Below, piece by piece: positions 9,747 to 20,108 of a stretch of 64,000 nucleotides of DNA. The stretch is from Septoria linicola (lineage: Eukaryota > Ascomycota > Dothideomycetes > Mycosphaerellales > Mycosphaerellaceae). Location: positions 3,100,001-3,164,000 of the forward strand of contig CP099419.1 of assembly GCA_024114885.1 (NCBI GenBank), given 5' to 3'. The translations under genes were made by a program, and so were the position numbers. Every line of letters starts with the position of its first letter. The stretch's first letter is position 1. The notes under the pieces are model-generated. The model had not been told where the DNA came from, made no database searches, and saw only the letters and a list, made by a program, of their open reading frames with translations.

Positions 9747-10313
9747 GATTGTTCCTTCGAAGCAGTGTGAATGCTCGATCTCAGGTGTTTGCATTTCACT
9801 CAGATTATTATCATTGCCTCGATGCCAATTTGTTCGGGGCAGCGGAGGATTTCCGACTTCGAAGCATTGACAGATGGTGCCAGTGAACTCTATCGTGAGG
9901 ACGGGCCAGGCCTATGGCTAAGATCTGCGACCATTGGAGATCCAGAAGGCATCTCATGGGCTGCGAATAGTTCGAGAGCTCTTATCTCCACCTCTTGTCG
10001 TATTGAATATGGCTTCTAACCTTCCACAGTTAGTGTCAAGTGTCGAACGACGAGTTCTTGCGAATAGGGCATATATCATTGGGCTCCCTCAGATCGGTAC
10101 CTCCATGTGCTCTGCCTCTTCTGCCCCGCTATTGTCGGAATTCTGCCGCACCCTGGTTAGGGCACGCCTGTATCAACACCGTTATCGAGACATGGGTGAA
10201 GTAGGGCTGTCGACATTCCTACATGCTCTGTTAGACCATTTCGAGAACGCATCGAACTGTCAGTTTGATCACGAACTTCGAGACATTCCCCAAACTCACG
10301 CTAAACTGCAAAA
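9747..10313. promoter_or_regulatory. Divergent promoter region between aldoxime dehydratase and nitrilase
   Basis: A 567-bp stretch between two start codons pointing away from each other. Short open frames inside have no recognisable product. A shared promoter is inferred from the geometry; I saw no defined operator. Confidence 0.5.
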
Positions 10314-11611
10314 ATGAGTTCCGCACCCGCGGCCACTGTCCGTGTCGCTGTATAGTATCATGCCAAACCATTGATTGATTGGATCCTTGCTGAATAGTTC
10401 CTAGGTGACGCAGCACGAACCGGTCTGGTTGGATCTCGAGGCTACCATCACCAAGACGATCGCGATTGTCAAAGAAGCAGCCGACGCCGGTGCTAAACTC
10501 GTTACGTTTCCAGAGTGCTGGATTCCTGGGTACCCAGCGTGGATTTGGTCGCGAAGGTACTGCTGCCTTACTGCTTCGTCTGAGTTGGCAATGTTATTGC
10601 TTTGTCTGAGACACTACTGACATTTGCGTCGGCGTTATAAGTGTCGACTTCGATCTCGGAACGAGATATGTCCAGAATTCCCTCAAGGTCAACAGCCCAG
10701 AAATGCAGCGCATCTGTGCTGCTGCCGCCGAAAGCCAGATCAATGTATCTCTTGGATTCTCCGAGAGGTATGGAGACTCTGTTTACATAGCCCAAGCCCT
10801 GATCAGTGAGGCCGGTGAGCTCAAGATGACCCGGCGCAAGATGAAGCCAACGTAAGTACACGATAAGCATGCTTTGTGTCAATGTGCGGTGTTACTGATC
10901 CGTGACACTAGGCACATGGAACGCACCATCTTCGGAGATGCCACTGGTGGCCAAAGCTGTCTCGCAAAGGTTGTGAACATACCGGAAGTTGGCAGGGTCG
11001 GTGGTCTTAGCTGTTGGGTGAGTGACATCGCTTCTCAGCTCAGGGCAAAGCGAGGACCGTGGCGTGCAGCATGTTGATGATCATTCAGGAACACATCCAG
11101 CCTTTGCTGAAGTATTATACCTTTACCCAAGACGAGCAAATCCACGTTGGAGCATGGCCAGTGCTAGATGGCTTCATTGAGGGGAGTCCCGGCTTCTACT
11201 CAATGTCCATTGAAGGTATGTCAAAGTTTGGCGTTCATCGAAGCAGTGCTGACCAGATCTTCAGGTTGTCGCAACGCTTCCCAGGCATACGCGATGGAAT
11301 CTCAGTCCTTCGTTCTTCACTGCACGACCGTGCTCACAGAAGGTGGCATTGAGAAGATGCAGACTGCTGGGGCACCGATAATGGGTCACTCAATCCAGGG
11401 CAGTTCTTGTGTCATTGGTCCAGACGGCCGCATTTTGAGCAAGATTGACAACCCGAATGAGCAGCTTATTATTGCCGACCTGGATTTAAATCTTGTTACG
11501 AAGACAAGAACATTCGCGGACGCATCTGGACACTATTCTCGGCCAGATTTGATGTGGCTAGGTGTTGATGAGAAGCATAAGTTGACCGTCAGGGGTGCAG
11601 AGAGCGGTTGA
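10314..11611 (+). CDS. Nitrilase
   Basis: Carbon-nitrogen hydrolase converting a nitrile to the carboxylic acid and ammonia. Six exons: 10314-10349, 10405-10556, 10642-10851, 10912-11017, 11089-11215 and 11265-11611; all five introns have GT...AG ends. The joined product is 325 aa, normal for the family. The catalytic triad is present: Glu49 (FPECWIPGYPAWIW), Lys129 (RRKMKPTHMERT) and Cys167 (GGLSCWEH). The short first exon supplies MSSAPAATVRVA, giving the family start VAVTQ-like VAVTQHEPVWLDLEAT. It is divergent from an aldoxime dehydratase gene, the order expected for an aldoxime-nitrile-acid pathway. Unlike that partner, this gene has no visible lesion. Confidence 0.93.
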
Positions 11612-12062
11612 TGGACGATGACGTAAGAACTTGCTGTAGACATCTCATCCCTATTCGACTTGTACCCTACCAACTCTACCTTATCGTGGCTTTCCGTTGC
11701 GCGCTGGAATCGTATATGCCGAAGCCTGCATTTGATGCACCTCGACGAGTCGCCGTCAATTCTCATAAAATTGACTATGGCTAGCGGTCAGCAAGAGCTC
11801 TGTGAACTGATTTCGGGATGATGGATGTAGAGACGATGGCTGTCAGTGGCAAAATAGATCTTAGCCTACAACGTCGCGATGAAGAAACCGGGCGGCAAAG
11901 CTCGCCGTACGTGAGTGTACCTTCGGCAGACGGCATGGCAAGCCTCCAGGCAAGTTGAGCGACTGTACGCATATATGTTATGCTCGTCATTGGTCATTGC
12001 GGCGTGTAGATGTAACCTATGAGATTTTTAGATTTAGTCCTGTGTCTCAATTGCTTTAGCCA
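11612..12062. other. Intergenic between nitrilase and regulator pseudogene
   Basis: No recognisable gene. The minus-strand sequence may include degraded 3' coding sequence of the regulator pseudogene, but I could not follow its frame below about 12,063. Confidence 0.4.
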
Positions 12063-13498
12063 CTAACTAGCTTGAGCATAGCAGAATATGAGGTCCGCTC
12101 CTGTGCCGCAGGGCGTCTGGATCCGATTGAGTTGGACTAACCTAAGTGTAAGATAGAAGTTCCAATATCTGCCAACATGTTAGAACATATTCAAAACCAT
12201 GTTCAAAAGCGCAGTAAATTCCTCGCACTCACTGTACGAGCAGCGAGGCCGACAAGTATTCTGAGCTTTCCTGCCACCAGCTCGCTGGCGTTGATGATTT
12301 CAGTGCACGAAGCTCTTTGTCCAGGGCGATCACATTATCTCAAGCAAGAACAAGAATGTCAGCATTGTCATGAGTAACTTCCTTCGCGCCGGCCCTGTGC
12401 ACCAGAGCAGGAAAGGCTCAGAGAGGGATGGGCCTTGGAGACGATCAGACCTACCATGAACATCTTCGATTGTCTTTCCATCAATATACCTCTCGTCTAT
12501 CTCGCCAATCCTCATTGCAATTCCAGCCAATTCGAACATATAAGGCTGCACTCGGACATGACCGGCCGCATCGAGGAGTTGTTTGCGCGGAAATTTGTGT
12601 GCCGCAGTAGCAGCGGGCAGGTTGAACATCATGCTTGCCAGGCGATCAGTGGCCGCAATGGACTCTCACAAAGCCACCTTATCAGTGTGACCTGGACTGT
12701 TCTCAGGGACGCTCAAACCGGCGTCGCTGGCCTGAGTGTTGTGACGTGCTCGAGGTAGACCCGTGAGCTCTGCCAGTGCGACAGCCCTTCGAAGAGTGAG
12801 CCACAGTGGCCGAATCTGCCCAATTCCAAGTTGCAGTCTCAGGTAGAGTACGATAACGGCGAGACCCTCCACAGTGGCGGCAATTCCGGCGTGGGAGACT
12901 AGAACAGCATCGACTGTTGTCATGACAGCTTTTACGTATGCATTTGCATCTTGCCATCCTTTCAAGGACATGCCTTGTTCGGTGCGAGGCACTTGTCGTG
13001 CCGTAATCGCGAAAGACATAAGGAAAGTGACAATCCTAACAGGCTCTGCATCCGGCTTGAGCATATGTTCGTGGTTGTTGACCATTTCAACCCGACTTGG
13101 GGTCGTCGAAGTGGATGGAAATAGTTCATAATACAAGGACATCCAAGGCGTAGCGTATGAGGATATAGACGCTACATCCTCGTGCGTTGGCATGAGCCTT
13201 TGAAGCTTCTGCCTAGCATGGGCCAGATAGCGAGCAGAACAGACTGGAGGTGCATTCCGATTACCCTGACGGCTCTGTGTTTGTGTGTCAGGCCCAATCA
13301 ATGCGTTATCAAATAGGAAGCTGCTCTGGTGGTTGCGGTCCAACGATAATTGTTGGATCGTCTGGTTCACTATCGTCGTCTTCGATGTCAGAGGAATCAC
13401 CTCCATTGTTGGTTTCGATTGGAGCCGGTGTTGCCGCAGAGCCCACATGTACGTCAGCAGTGATTTTGGCAAGCTGAGTTTCTAAGCGGGCGATCCTA

Positions 13499-13974
13499 CT
13501 ATGGATTGCAGTATTAATGTACCCACCCTACAACATCTATTCTCGAGAGATGATTTGTCTAATACTCACCAAATTTCGTATACTAACTTATATATCGCTC
13601 TCCTTACTATATAGACTCTAGGGAGTGATTATAACTATCTAATTCGAGCTCGTCGTCGCGTAGCGAGGTGTTATTGTTATCGTATACCGAGTATACGTAA
13701 TCTAGAGCTCGGAAGCCCTCCTATCGCCTCTAGTAGCCTACTACTATAAATGTTAGGAATATCTACCTATTATACCCTCTACTCGTAAAAGTCCTCTCGT
13801 ATCGTCTCCGTAGCTATCTATAGTTCTAGATAGACTAGTTACACGCGAGCGACGTAGTAAAAGCTAGAAATAGCGCTAAATCGAGTAAGATAAGGAAGCC
13901 GCGCGCCTTAGAGTTTATTCTAAAGTTCTACGGCTACTTCTAGTACCCGGGTATATTAATACTATAATCCGTAA
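13499..13974. mobile_element. MITE-like TIR element, copy 1
   Basis: A 476-bp element flanked by TA (13497-13498 and 13975-13976). Its left end, after CTAT, reads GGATTGCAGTATTAATGTAC. Its right end is the inverted version with C-to-T/G-to-A changes (GTATATTAATACTATAATCC), followed by GTAA. No open frame of note. TA duplication and short inverted repeats suggest a non-autonomous Tc1/mariner-superfamily element. It lies inside an exon of the Zn2Cys6 gene. Confidence 0.8.
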
Positions 13975-13976
13975 TA

Positions 13977-14452
13977 CTATAGATTATAGTATTAATGTAC
14001 CTACTCTATAATATCTATTCTCGAGAGATAATTTATCTAATACTTACTAAATTTCGTATACTAACTTATATATCGCTCTCCTTACTATATAGACTCTAGG
14101 GAGTGATTATAACTATCTAATTCGAGCTCGTTATCGCGTAGCGAGGTGTTATTGTTATCGTATACCGAGTATACGTAATCTAGGGCTTAGAAGCCCTCCT
14201 ATCGCCTTTAGTAGCCTACTACTATAAATGTTAGGAATATCTGCCTATTATGCCCTCTACTCGTAAAAGTCCCCTCGTATCGTCTCCGTAGCTATCCATA
14301 GTTCTAGATAGACTAGTTACACGCGAGCGACGTAGCAAAAGCTAGAAACAGCGCTAAATCGAGCAAGATAAGGAAGCCGCGCGCCTTGGAGTTCATTCTA
14401 AAGTTCTGCGGCTGCTTCCGGCACCCGGGTACATTAATACTGCAATCCGTAA
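13977..14452. mobile_element. MITE-like TIR element, copy 2 (direct tandem)
   Basis: Exactly 476 bp, like copy 1, in the same orientation, separated from it by a single TA and followed by TA at 14453-14454. Here the left inverted repeat is mutated (AGATTATAGTATTAATGTAC) and the right one is intact (GTACATTAATACTGCAATCC). Differences between the copies appear to be transitions only, with no indels, consistent with repeat-induced point mutation. Confidence 0.8.
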
Positions 14453-14541
14453 TATCCCTCGAGCTAGCTTTGCTGGGGTTGGTTGTACGACGAGCGTACA
14501 GCTGTGGTATGCAATTGCGGTTCTTCTGTCGGCAAGGTGTA

Positions 14542-15672
14542 CTTAGGTCAAGTCAGTTTACTATAGTCGAACGGAACTTCTAGCATGCTTGCGACCTTCC
14601 GCAAGAGCGAAGGTGATCTTCTATTTGCTCAGCGCATGAACATACCACACGACATCAGCTTGAGACTCCCAAAGACAGCGAATCTTTCGTTGTCTGCCTG
14701 CAGGTCATGAGGAGTGCATCAAGCATCACCATAAGCACATGAAGCCTGCTCACATTCGACCTACAGCAACCAATGCACAGTCAGCAAAGACTCAGACATA
14801 GACATATCTCAAGTTGCCGCCATTCCACTCTGAGCACGAAGTGCCGCAGCGTGTAGAGATGTCAACTATGTCTCCGTGTGGCTTCCAGCGGATGATTGCA
14901 CTGACACAGCTCCGAATCCCCTTTCGAATCCGCTTCAAATCGTTAGGTGATGCCTCTCCTTCAGCGGTGCTCACGTTGTCTTGCATTTCGGTCGAGGATG
15001 TTCGGACGGACGAAATATGAGGGCAGGGGCCCGGCCGGACAACACCACCAATAACACCGGATCATGAGGTATGGTGCGCGATACCTTTTGGTCGTAGTAT
15101 GTATGGCACAACAAGACGAGACTCAGCAAGTCGGACCTGCAAAGTTGTATTCGTTCAGAGCTTTCTGATTAGAAAGAGACGCAGCTGTGAGAAGGCTGTT
15201 GCTTCTTAGACACCAAGCAGCCAGCTGCAAGTCTTATGATCTTGCACACTTGTGTCGGTCCTCAGACTTTGAAGCGGCCATGATTGGTCACGGACGTCGC
15301 ACGAGCGTCTGGTCCGAAATCGAAGCCACAGTGTCGAACGCCTAGCTGCTTCACGAATCACATGTCGCTCAAGCAGAAAGAAGGTTTAGATAGCGCCGCA
15401 AGATGGCGTCTCTCCAGGTCCAGCTGCACAATCATTGTTGGCAAGGACGGGGTATCGGTCAAACGGTAGTCGCATCATTTGCTATATGTCTCCAGGTGGT
15501 CCAGGTAGTGGTATCAACGTGATCATGTGTTGCATCTACGGCAGCAACTCGAAGCAGGAAACAGAAGCACTTCAAGTGTAGTGATAATATACCAGTAACA
15601 AGCACGGCTCATAATGTCACAACCACAAGGCGTACGTCGAGACCTCCTCAATAGATAATTCGAGTACTGACC
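14542..15672. other. Intergenic, possibly lost 5' end of regulator pseudogene
   Basis: The upstream Zn-cluster exon of the minus-strand regulator should lie just above 14,546, but I could not find the first CxxC half there. No other gene is recognised up to the DUF3112 gene. Confidence 0.4.
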
Positions 15673-15699
15673 ATGTCGTTGTAGCCGCCATATGCGCCA

Positions 15700-16602
15700 A
15701 TGATAGCAGGCGTTGGTGGTCGAACCAAGCCGATTCCAGATGTGCCCACATCATGCGTTCTTCTGCTGTTCTACGTCGGATCCGCAATAGGAAACATGAC
15801 GATATTACAATTGAACTTGCGAAAGGGCCACAAGTTCATCCTGTCCGGCCTGCTGTTCGGTTTCTCAATGGCACGGATTTTAACGCTATCGCTCCGGATA
15901 GGCGTCGCGTACCATCCTTCCAACATCTCGCTTTCGATCGCGTCCATGATCTTCGTCAACGCTGGTATCCTGATCGTGTACATCGTGGACCTGCTCTTCA
16001 TCCAACGCATAATCCGAGCTCGACAACCCGAGATCGGCTGGCATCCTGTTTTTCGGGTCCTCTTCAAGATCATCTACGCACTGATCGGTCTCGCTTTGAT
16101 ACTAGTCATCGTGTTCATTGTACTCAGCTTCTACACCTTAGACACCCACCTTCGGACCATCTGTCGGGACATCCAGCTCGCCGCGATCACATGGCTTCTG
16201 GTGGTTGCAGCACTGCCACTGGTGCTGCTTATCTTCACATACGTTCTGCCAGTCTCTCGAACCGCGCAAACTTTTGGAACTGGAAGTATGAGCTCGAAAG
16301 CCTTGGTTTTAGCGGTCTCTAGCACGTTGTGCACATTAGGAGCTGGATTCAAGGCCGGTGTCAACTGGCAGGCACCACGACCAGCAAGCGATCCAGCGTG
16401 GTACCACTCCAAGTCGTGCTTCTACGTCTTCTTCTTCGTGCTGGAGATTCTTATCCTCTACTTCTTCTTGGCTGTGCGTGTCGACCGAAGGTTCCACGTT
16501 CCGAACGGTTCAAGCAAACGAGCTACATTTGAGTTGCCAATTGGTCAGAAAACAATCGGATCAGATCCAGAATCAGAGATCGAGAAAGAGGCGAGCGTAT
16601 AG
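15700..16602 (+). CDS. DUF3112-type seven-helix membrane protein
   Basis: A 300-aa integral membrane protein with about seven hydrophobic helices (for example SCVLLLFYVGSAIGNMTIL, IIYALIGLALILVIVFIVLSF, VFFFVLEILILYFFLAV) and a charged cytosolic tail ending ESEIEKEASV. NMTILQLN, GHKFILSGLLFGFSMARI and FVNAGILIVYIVDLLF fit the fungal DUF3112 family, whose function is unknown to me. No intron. ATG 15700 gives almost the full family length. An in-frame ATG at 15673 is followed after three codons by TAG (15682-15684) and then by PPYAP leading into Met15700. The original start may therefore have been upstream and been lost, or this is a minimal in-frame uORF. Confidence 0.8.
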   Translation: MIAGVGGRTKPIPDVPTSCVLLLFYVGSAIGNMTILQLNLRKGHKFILSGLLFGFSMARILTLSLRIGVAYHPSNISLSIASMIFVNAGILIVYIVDLLFIQRIIRARQPEIGWHPVFRVLFKIIYALIGLALILVIVFIVLSFYTLDTHLRTICRDIQLAAITWLLVVAALPLVLLIFTYVLPVSRTAQTFGTGSMSSKALVLAVSSTLCTLGAGFKAGVNWQAPRPASDPAWYHSKSCFYVFFFVLEILILYFFLAVRVDRRFHVPNGSSKRATFELPIGQKTIGSDPESEIEKEASV

Positions 16603-16764
16603 ATTGTCCGAACTTGATGAAGCACAGCAACGACATATAGCAGACTCCGAGCCCTCCAGAGCGAAGTTCAGACTTCAGCAGTTCAGCATGACAATGTGGA
16701 CGATTTACGTTTAGACGAGATCTATGTATTTATAGTGTAATACCCAGCATTGTGTATATTCAAC

Positions 16765-18267
16765 CTAGATACACCTCACAGTGACGAGCATCTTGTCGGT
16801 TCTGATGACCCAGTCTGCAATAGCTTTTGGATGCTCTAACGTCCTCTCACTGCCTTGCAATTCGAAGTCAAAGCGTGTCAGCATGCTGGCAAGACCTTTC
16901 AACATGATCAGAGTCGCAATATTTCTTCCTAGACAGGTACGACTTCCTAGACCAAATGGAAACCATGCTTTGTTCATTCTGTCTTTTTGTTCTTGATCAA
17001 TTTCCAGCCAGCGTTCTGGCCGAAAGACTGCAGCATCAGCCCCAAAGTTGTCTTCGTCGTAGTGCGCTGCCCAAGATGACATGCTCACCACGCTGCCGGC
17101 GGTAAAGGCGTGGCCACTGATCTCAGCTCCACTATCGGGCACTTGTCTTGGCAGTCCCAGGCCTGTTTGAGGGAAGAGACGCATGCATTCCGTCACGACG
17201 GCGTTGAGGTATGGCAGTGCTTGGAGATCTGTCATTTCTAAAGAGGAGGCGGAACCATTTGCTTTTACTTTGGCCAAAATTTCGCTTCTGACCTGCTTCA
17301 TAGCCTCGGGCGTCTTTAGCAGATAGAACAGAATAGCTGTCACGGCAGTGCTGGTTGTATCTGAGCCTGCAACGATATTTCCGCCAAGGCCTATCATGAT
17401 ATGTCTTGTTTCGAATTCAGCAGGATCTTTCTCATTGGCATCCAGAAACTGATCGAGCATGGTGTTGGGCACGTCCACTTGCTTCGCACTGCCTGAAGCC
17501 CTTTCTTCGCGACGGCGCCCTATCGAGGCCATGGCAAACTGATTGAGATAGAGCCTTGCCGTTCCAGTAGAGGAGGTCAGCTTGCTCAATAATGAAGCGA
17601 CCGACCAGTAAAGCCAATGCCATTCCACCATAACACCCATGAAAGTTGCGTACCGAGCCACACCTCGCACGAAAACAGAAAAACCTCCAATGTCCTCGCC
17701 CTTGTCCAGCGAGCCAAATCGCTTGCCGAAGGTAAGAAGTGCCATAGCGTCGGAGACAAAGCAGTGAATCCAGGATGTGATGTCGATTTGTTGTCCTTCG
17801 CGCTCCTCAAGCTTCGACGAGAAGAGCGCAACGCAGCTATCCACACTTTCTTCGTAGGTCAGAGCATTGGACATGGAGTACATGTGCTGATACTTCTTCC
17901 TAAGCTGTCCATGCGTCTTGTTGGATACCGAGCTGAACAGAGTCACCGTTCCTGGTGCGTTCCATGCATCGTACGCCGGAGTCTTCTCGAAGCCAGCGCC
18001 ATAGCCATGCATGCTCTTTATGGCAGCCGGGTCACTGAAGCTGTACTGGCCGGGTGCGTATCGAAAAATCTTGCCATATTTCCGGTGCAGTTGAACAATG
18101 TCTGAATTCCAATTGCCCAGCCATATCCGGTACAGGTACCAAAGTCGTGTGAATCGTGCAATTGCTGGGCCAGGTACTGCTCGTGAAGGGTCTTGCAGCT
18201 GCTTAATGTACCACCACAATGTGTAAGCCACGATGGCGCAGCTCAGTAGAGCTATGCTGACAGCCAT
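16765..18267 (-). CDS. Cytochrome P450 monooxygenase
   Basis: A 500-aa, intronless P450. An N-terminal membrane anchor (AVSIALLSCAIVAYTLWWYI) is followed by the proline-rich hinge (AVPGPAIARFTRLWYLY). The I-helix oxygen-binding motif is AGSDTTS, the K-helix ExxR is ECMR, and PERW and the heme loop FGLGSRTCLGRN with Cys445 as ligand are all present. By sequence style it belongs with fungal pisatin demethylase-like/trichothecene-type microsomal P450s; the substrate is unknown. The frame stays open upstream to 18396, but ATG 18267 sits directly before the anchor and is preferred. It lies between the DUF3112 gene and a broken MHR regulator, like a small specialised-metabolism locus, but no backbone enzyme is present. 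Confidence 0.93.
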   Translation of the reverse strand: MAVSIALLSCAIVAYTLWWYIKQLQDPSRAVPGPAIARFTRLWYLYRIWLGNWNSDIVQLHRKYGKIFRYAPGQYSFSDPAAIKSMHGYGAGFEKTPAYDAWNAPGTVTLFSSVSNKTHGQLRKKYQHMYSMSNALTYEESVDSCVALFSSKLEEREGQQIDITSWIHCFVSDAMALLTFGKRFGSLDKGEDIGGFSVFVRGVARYATFMGVMVEWHWLYWSVASLLSKLTSSTGTARLYLNQFAMASIGRRREERASGSAKQVDVPNTMLDQFLDANEKDPAEFETRHIMIGLGGNIVAGSDTTSTAVTAILFYLLKTPEAMKQVRSEILAKVKANGSASSLEMTDLQALPYLNAVVTECMRLFPQTGLGLPRQVPDSGAEISGHAFTAGSVVSMSSWAAHYDEDNFGADAAVFRPERWLEIDQEQKDRMNKAWFPFGLGSRTCLGRNIATLIMLKGLASMLTRFDFELQGSERTLEHPKAIADWVIRTDKMLVTVRCI

Positions 18268-18560
18268 GGTTGTTTTGTCTTGTCTTCTTGCAGACTTGCG
18301 CAAGCATTTGAACAAGCATCGTGTGCGGGACGCCTGACAGCCCTGCTGCGAGCTGAAAGACGGCGTGCAGTAGCGCATCCTTTCAAGCGGTGCCACGGCT
18401 AAGCCCTTACGCGCGCTGCAATTCGTGGAATTCTTGGTGGTAGAGATGTATCCGAGAAAAGTGCGCGCATCCGAATCTGGCGGTACATCTAGAGCTACTG
18501 AGACAGGACTTGTCCTATCTCAACTCACAGATCGACTAGCTTGGATCAAGCACCTCGACT

Positions 18561-20108
18561 TCAGAACGTGTATTCGCCACCTGCCCCAGTCCAGTCAACG
18601 CTCTTGAGCCAGGAATACAAGTCAAATTGGTCAAGGCTATCGAAGGCATTATATCCAGAACTCAGTGCTAACTCATCGGACCCTCTCACTGACTGCGAGC
18701 GTGATGGCGATAGTGGCTGCGGCTGCAAGAGTGTTGAATTGTCTTCATCAGACCTTGCCAGAGTGTTTCCCGAGTCTGTGAACGCAGCGTTGAGATCGAG
18801 AACTTCGTCTAGCGTTTTCGAGATGACGCGGGCAGCCCGAGTACAAAGTCGATGATTTGCTTCGCCCGGCTGACATATGCCCTCTAGATGCGAGACAAAG
18901 ACGGACAGATCGCGGATGAGCTTCGCTCGGCTTGAGACTGCTGGCAGGTTGTTGACTCCATTCTTCGAAATAGCTTCAACCACAACAGCGGCGCCTGGCA
19001 ATCCATAGCAAAGCATCTACACGCTCGTCAGTGGTTTTGGAGAATGTGCGAAGTGGATGATTTACAACGTAGGGGTTGTCGTGACGCAGGAACACCGCAC
19101 GATCTCGAACTTGGGCTAGGTGGTTGACTGTACTGAGTATCTTACTTGCAATCTCCAAAGTTGGTCCAGTATATGAAATGTTTGCACGAGTCAGCAATCG
19201 ATGAATGAGCAGCTTGCTTTGCAGGTAGAGCAAGTTCAAGATAGCGAGCATCAAGCAGGCTGCTGGATGCTCCTTTGTATGCCAGACCTCTGGCTTGTAA
19301 CGCAGTCGATCAGGAAACGACGACCAGGTAGCCTGCAGTTGTTTTTCCAGCTGTAGCAAGTTGTAAACGGTCTTGTCATCGAACACTTGGTATTCGAACT
19401 CCATAATTGTCTCGTAAAGAACGCTCGCCATAAAGCGCATACGGTTCCACGTGGCACTGCAGTACACGCCCTCCTGCTTCCAGCCGTCGCTCGTCAATTT
19501 CTGTCGCGCCTCCGAGAGCGTGGCCTCATCGCTCAGCAGCTCCTGCTCGGTCAATTCCAATGGCAGCTTGCAGTCTGAGTAACGCTTCAGCATCCGAGGT
19601 GGCCTGTGGTCAGAACAGTGTGTCAGCTTCCGTCTCAATCACGGAGATCAGGTCATACTACCTTTCGAATAAACGGCTCCCAAACTTGTCCCATTGGTAC
19701 GCCACCGCCTACGTTCTTCTTCGGCATTCCGCCAGCCAGAATGGAGTGGTAGCAGAAACTTTGAACTCACGATTGATTCCCATGATATAGATGTCCGAGC
19801 TCATGTCACCAAGTGACCGCCATACGTTCGGATGCGTGTCACCTTGCGCGTTGGAATACAACCGCGTGACCTCGAACGACAACCACAGGGTCACATCATT
19901 AACTAGTGCTCGGCGCCAGCTCTCTTGCTAAGCTCAAGCAGGCCTGAGCGCATTTGAATAGCGGGTCAAGCAGCGGATCACTGTGTTCGGCGCCACGAGG
20001 CAGATTGCATATACGTGCTCGTGCAGCGATGGCATAGATTAGTCCGATCATCTCCAAGCGAAGATTGTTTCCGGTGAACATATCCACGAATTGTTTGAAG
20101 TCGAGATC
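18561..20108 (-). pseudogene. Fungal MHR transcription factor, frameshift and nonsense
   Basis: Exons, high to low: about 20108-19912 (DLDFKQFVDMFTGNNLRLEM to AREL), then a frame break near 19,900-19,912 before LVNDVTLWLSFEVTRLY; exon to 19662 containing ECRRRT, an in-frame TAG at 19709-19711, then AVAYQWDKFGSRLFER; exon 19603-19066 (PPRMLKRYSDCKLPLELTE to RHDNPYV); and exon 19016-18561 (MLCYGLPGAAVVVE to the stop). Introns at 19604-19661 and 19017-19065 keep phase. The Zn2Cys6 domain expected upstream is not recognisable. The domain matches the fungal_TF_MHR class of regulators. With one frameshift, one stop and no DNA-binding domain, I call it a pseudogene; single-base assembly errors are a weaker alternative. 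Confidence 0.72.

Larger units (their letters stand above)
12063..14541 (-). pseudogene. Zn2Cys6 transcription factor, broken by elements, frameshift and stop
   Basis: Reading from high to low coordinates: an acceptor near 14542-14546, then the end of a Zn cluster and linker (PCRQKNRNCIPQLYARR, NPSKASSRD), then two inserted elements, then RIARLETQLAKI, a linker and an acidic stretch. A frameshift at about 13,321-13,335 follows (PPEQ in one frame, SSFLFDNALIGP in the next). The fungal_trans core has LWLTLRRAVALAELTGLPRA. An in-frame TGA at 12666-12668 stands where ALWESI is usual, followed in the same frame by ESIAATDRLASMMFNLPAAT. Further exons carry LDKELRALKSSTPASWW (about 12234-12343) and YWNFYLTLRLVQ, ending at TAG 12063-12065. 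At least three independent lesions are visible. It may once have regulated the neighbouring nitrile genes; that is only positional inference. Confidence 0.85.

Noticed and set aside
13499..14452. CRISPR-like or satellite repeat
   Set aside because: Two copies only, each with terminal inverted repeats and TA flanks: transposon structure in a eukaryote.
19710..19790. Intron GTGAGT...GTAG that would remove the TAG in the MHR regulator
   Set aside because: It would delete the conserved PFWLAECRRRT segment and leave the wrong phase for PPRMLKRYSD.
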